Assembly (NCBI RefSeq): GCF_024723255.1 | Contig: NZ_JANIAC010000001.1 | Coordinates: forward strand, 945,548-1,009,547 | Source: Aestuariibaculum sp. M13 | Lineage (GTDB): Bacteria > Bacteroidota > Bacteroidia > Flavobacteriales > Flavobacteriaceae | Direction: 5' to 3' | DNA: 64,000 nt | Translations under genes and position numbers: made by a program | The notes under the pieces: generated by a model | What the model saw: only the letters and a program-made list of their open reading frames with translations | Told to the model about the DNA's origin: nothing | The model's database searches: none | Part shown: positions 62,983-64,000 of the stretch, one piece after another | Layout of the letters: each line of letters starts with the position of its first letter | How positions within the stretch are numbered: the first letter of the stretch is position 1

Positions 62983-63861
62983 ATGAAAAAATATAATTCC
63001 ATAGGTGAACTTTTTACAGATTACAGGGAGTTTTACAATTTATCGCAATCTGATTTTGCATCTGAATTAAATGTCGATTTAAGAACGGTTCAGCGCTGGG
63101 AAAAAGACTTAACATTAATCAAGTCTGAAAAAGAAGAAGACATCGTATTAAACACGCTTATGCCCTATCAGCTTATTCATAATTTAAATGCTGCTGTACC
63201 CATTCCGACATTTTACGACTTTAAAACCCGAAAATATTCACTTTCAGCTCAAACCAACGACTTACCTAAATTAGAATGGTATCTCGATCAAATTAATGTC
63301 GTTTCGAACAACTTAAGAACCATAGATTTTGATTTCGACATTAAATACTTAGAACACTTTATTGACTCACAGAAAAAAGATGACACCTTCCTAAATCATG
63401 AATTAATAAAAGAGGCTATAAGGTTACTACCAGAACTTAATTTTGTTTTTACAGGAAAAAGTGGCTACTACGCCGGACACAGCATAGTACTCCCCTTAAA
63501 AAAAGAGACATATTTAAAACTTAAAAACAAGGAGATTAACGTAAAGCAATTAAGAGCAAACGATTTAACAAATTATAAAAATTTAGAACAACCCATTTTC
63601 TTTAGATATGACATAACGGGTGACTGTAACGACTCTCTTTTTTATGTTATGGCCCAGTTTTTTAGGTTTTTTAAAAATATTGAAAATAAAAACTATATTA
63701 TGTCATCGTACACAGAACGTGACGATACCTACGATTTAAATTTACAAATAGGGTTTAACATTTTATGGGAAGATAAAGAATTACAAAACCAATTAAATTT
63801 AGATCATCCTCCTCGATTTATGGAAGGTAGCTTTGAAGAATTCTTTTCTAAACTGGAATAA
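62983..63861 (+). CDS. HTH (XRE-like) protein with unknown C-terminal domain
   Basis: 292 residues. The N-terminal XRE-like HTH reads LFTDYREFYNLSQSDFASELNVDLRTVQRWEKD (~9-41). The remaining ~240 residues are mixed alpha/beta and not recognised; a centre of conserved-looking aromatic text (GKSGYYAGHSIVLPLK) is noticeable. Cytoplasmic. Likely a ligand-responsive DNA-binding protein, but that is inference. It is followed by a short inverted repeat (63881-63918). Confidence 0.72.
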   Translation: MKKYNSIGELFTDYREFYNLSQSDFASELNVDLRTVQRWEKDLTLIKSEKEEDIVLNTLMPYQLIHNLNAAVPIPTFYDFKTRKYSLSAQTNDLPKLEWYLDQINVVSNNLRTIDFDFDIKYLEHFIDSQKKDDTFLNHELIKEAIRLLPELNFVFTGKSGYYAGHSIVLPLKKETYLKLKNKEINVKQLRANDLTNYKNLEQPIFFRYDITGDCNDSLFYVMAQFFRFFKNIENKNYIMSSYTERDDTYDLNLQIGFNILWEDKELQNQLNLDHPPRFMEGSFEEFFSKLE

Positions 63862-63880
63862 TTTATCGCAAAACGAAGAA

Positions 63881-63918
63881 AGGCCACAGTAGCACCCTTC
63901 AATACCAAACTGCAGCCT
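63881..63918 (+). terminator. Possible terminator-like hairpin after the HTH gene
   Basis: AGGC..CAGT and ACTG..GCCT form an imperfect inverted repeat with a long loop and no T run. A 14-codon frame (63938-63982) follows, preceded by the same TTAAACTAACCAAA word as at 62415. Nothing else is seen to the window end. Confidence 0.35.
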
Positions 63919-64000
63919 TAAACTAACCAAACCAACTATGAAAAAACTTTTACTACGTTTTTACACTACAAATTTACGTTAGAAATCCATGGTAATTTAC

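Overview
The window looks like chromosomal DNA of a marine-type Flavobacteriaceae (Bacteroidota). The evidence is AT-rich intergenic DNA, a SusC/SusD pair, a Type IX secretion C-terminal domain, a GLPGLI protein, DPP-type S9 peptidases, and promoters of the TANNTTTG (-7) type. I saw no rRNA, transposase, integrase, phage module or CRISPR array. I cannot name the genus.

Left third (1-15 kb): a pectin / rhamnogalacturonan utilisation locus. In order it holds the tail of an unidentified gene, an esterase-GH43 fusion, a secreted PL4 rhamnogalacturonan lyase with a T9SS tail, and a LacI-type regulator. A minus-strand unit susC-susD-GH105-GH28 follows, then a second, closely related LacI-type regulator. 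A matching catabolic operon lies 25 kb away at 31.6-38.5 kb: an SDR (KduD-like), uxaC, an ExuT-like transporter, uxaB and uxaA. Together they suggest: cut the polymer outside, import oligomers through SusCD, release (unsaturated) galacturonate with GH105/GH28, then convert uronates to 2-keto-3-deoxygluconate. The susC and SDR promoters carry almost the same element, a -7 box abutting a palindrome centred on AATCGATT. This is good sequence evidence that one LacI-type regulator controls both.

Middle: an ilvD-ilvB-ilvN-ilvC-ilvA operon (15-22 kb) is preceded by a 25-codon leader peptide containing eight Ile codons and a competing terminator/antiterminator pair, a textbook-like attenuator. Back to back with it is metK, behind a SAM-II-type pseudoknot riboswitch whose loop 1 has a perfect 10-bp complement just before the metK start. 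Then come a lipoprotein hydrolase, tRNA-Tyr, a GLPGLI protein, a deoxynucleoside kinase, a PAP2 phosphatase and an S9 peptidase.

Right half (38.9-64 kb): mostly housekeeping and envelope genes. These are a GH20 hexosaminidase, a YtxH/holin-like stress cluster, tRNA-Leu, an M20 dipeptidase, an EamA transporter, DUF4407, a PhnA-like protein, a tandem-duplicated secreted protein, a ruvC-hemW-cyclase-DUF4230-yjbR run, a flippase/GT2 pair, a BlaI/BlaR1 pair with a matching lipoprotein, a TPR histidine kinase with a LuxR-type regulator, a 51-aa lipoprotein, a third LacI-type regulator, a HAD phosphatase and an HTH protein.

I found no clearly new multi-gene system. The most rewarding signals are regulatory: the ilv attenuator, the metK riboswitch platform and the shared pectin operator.
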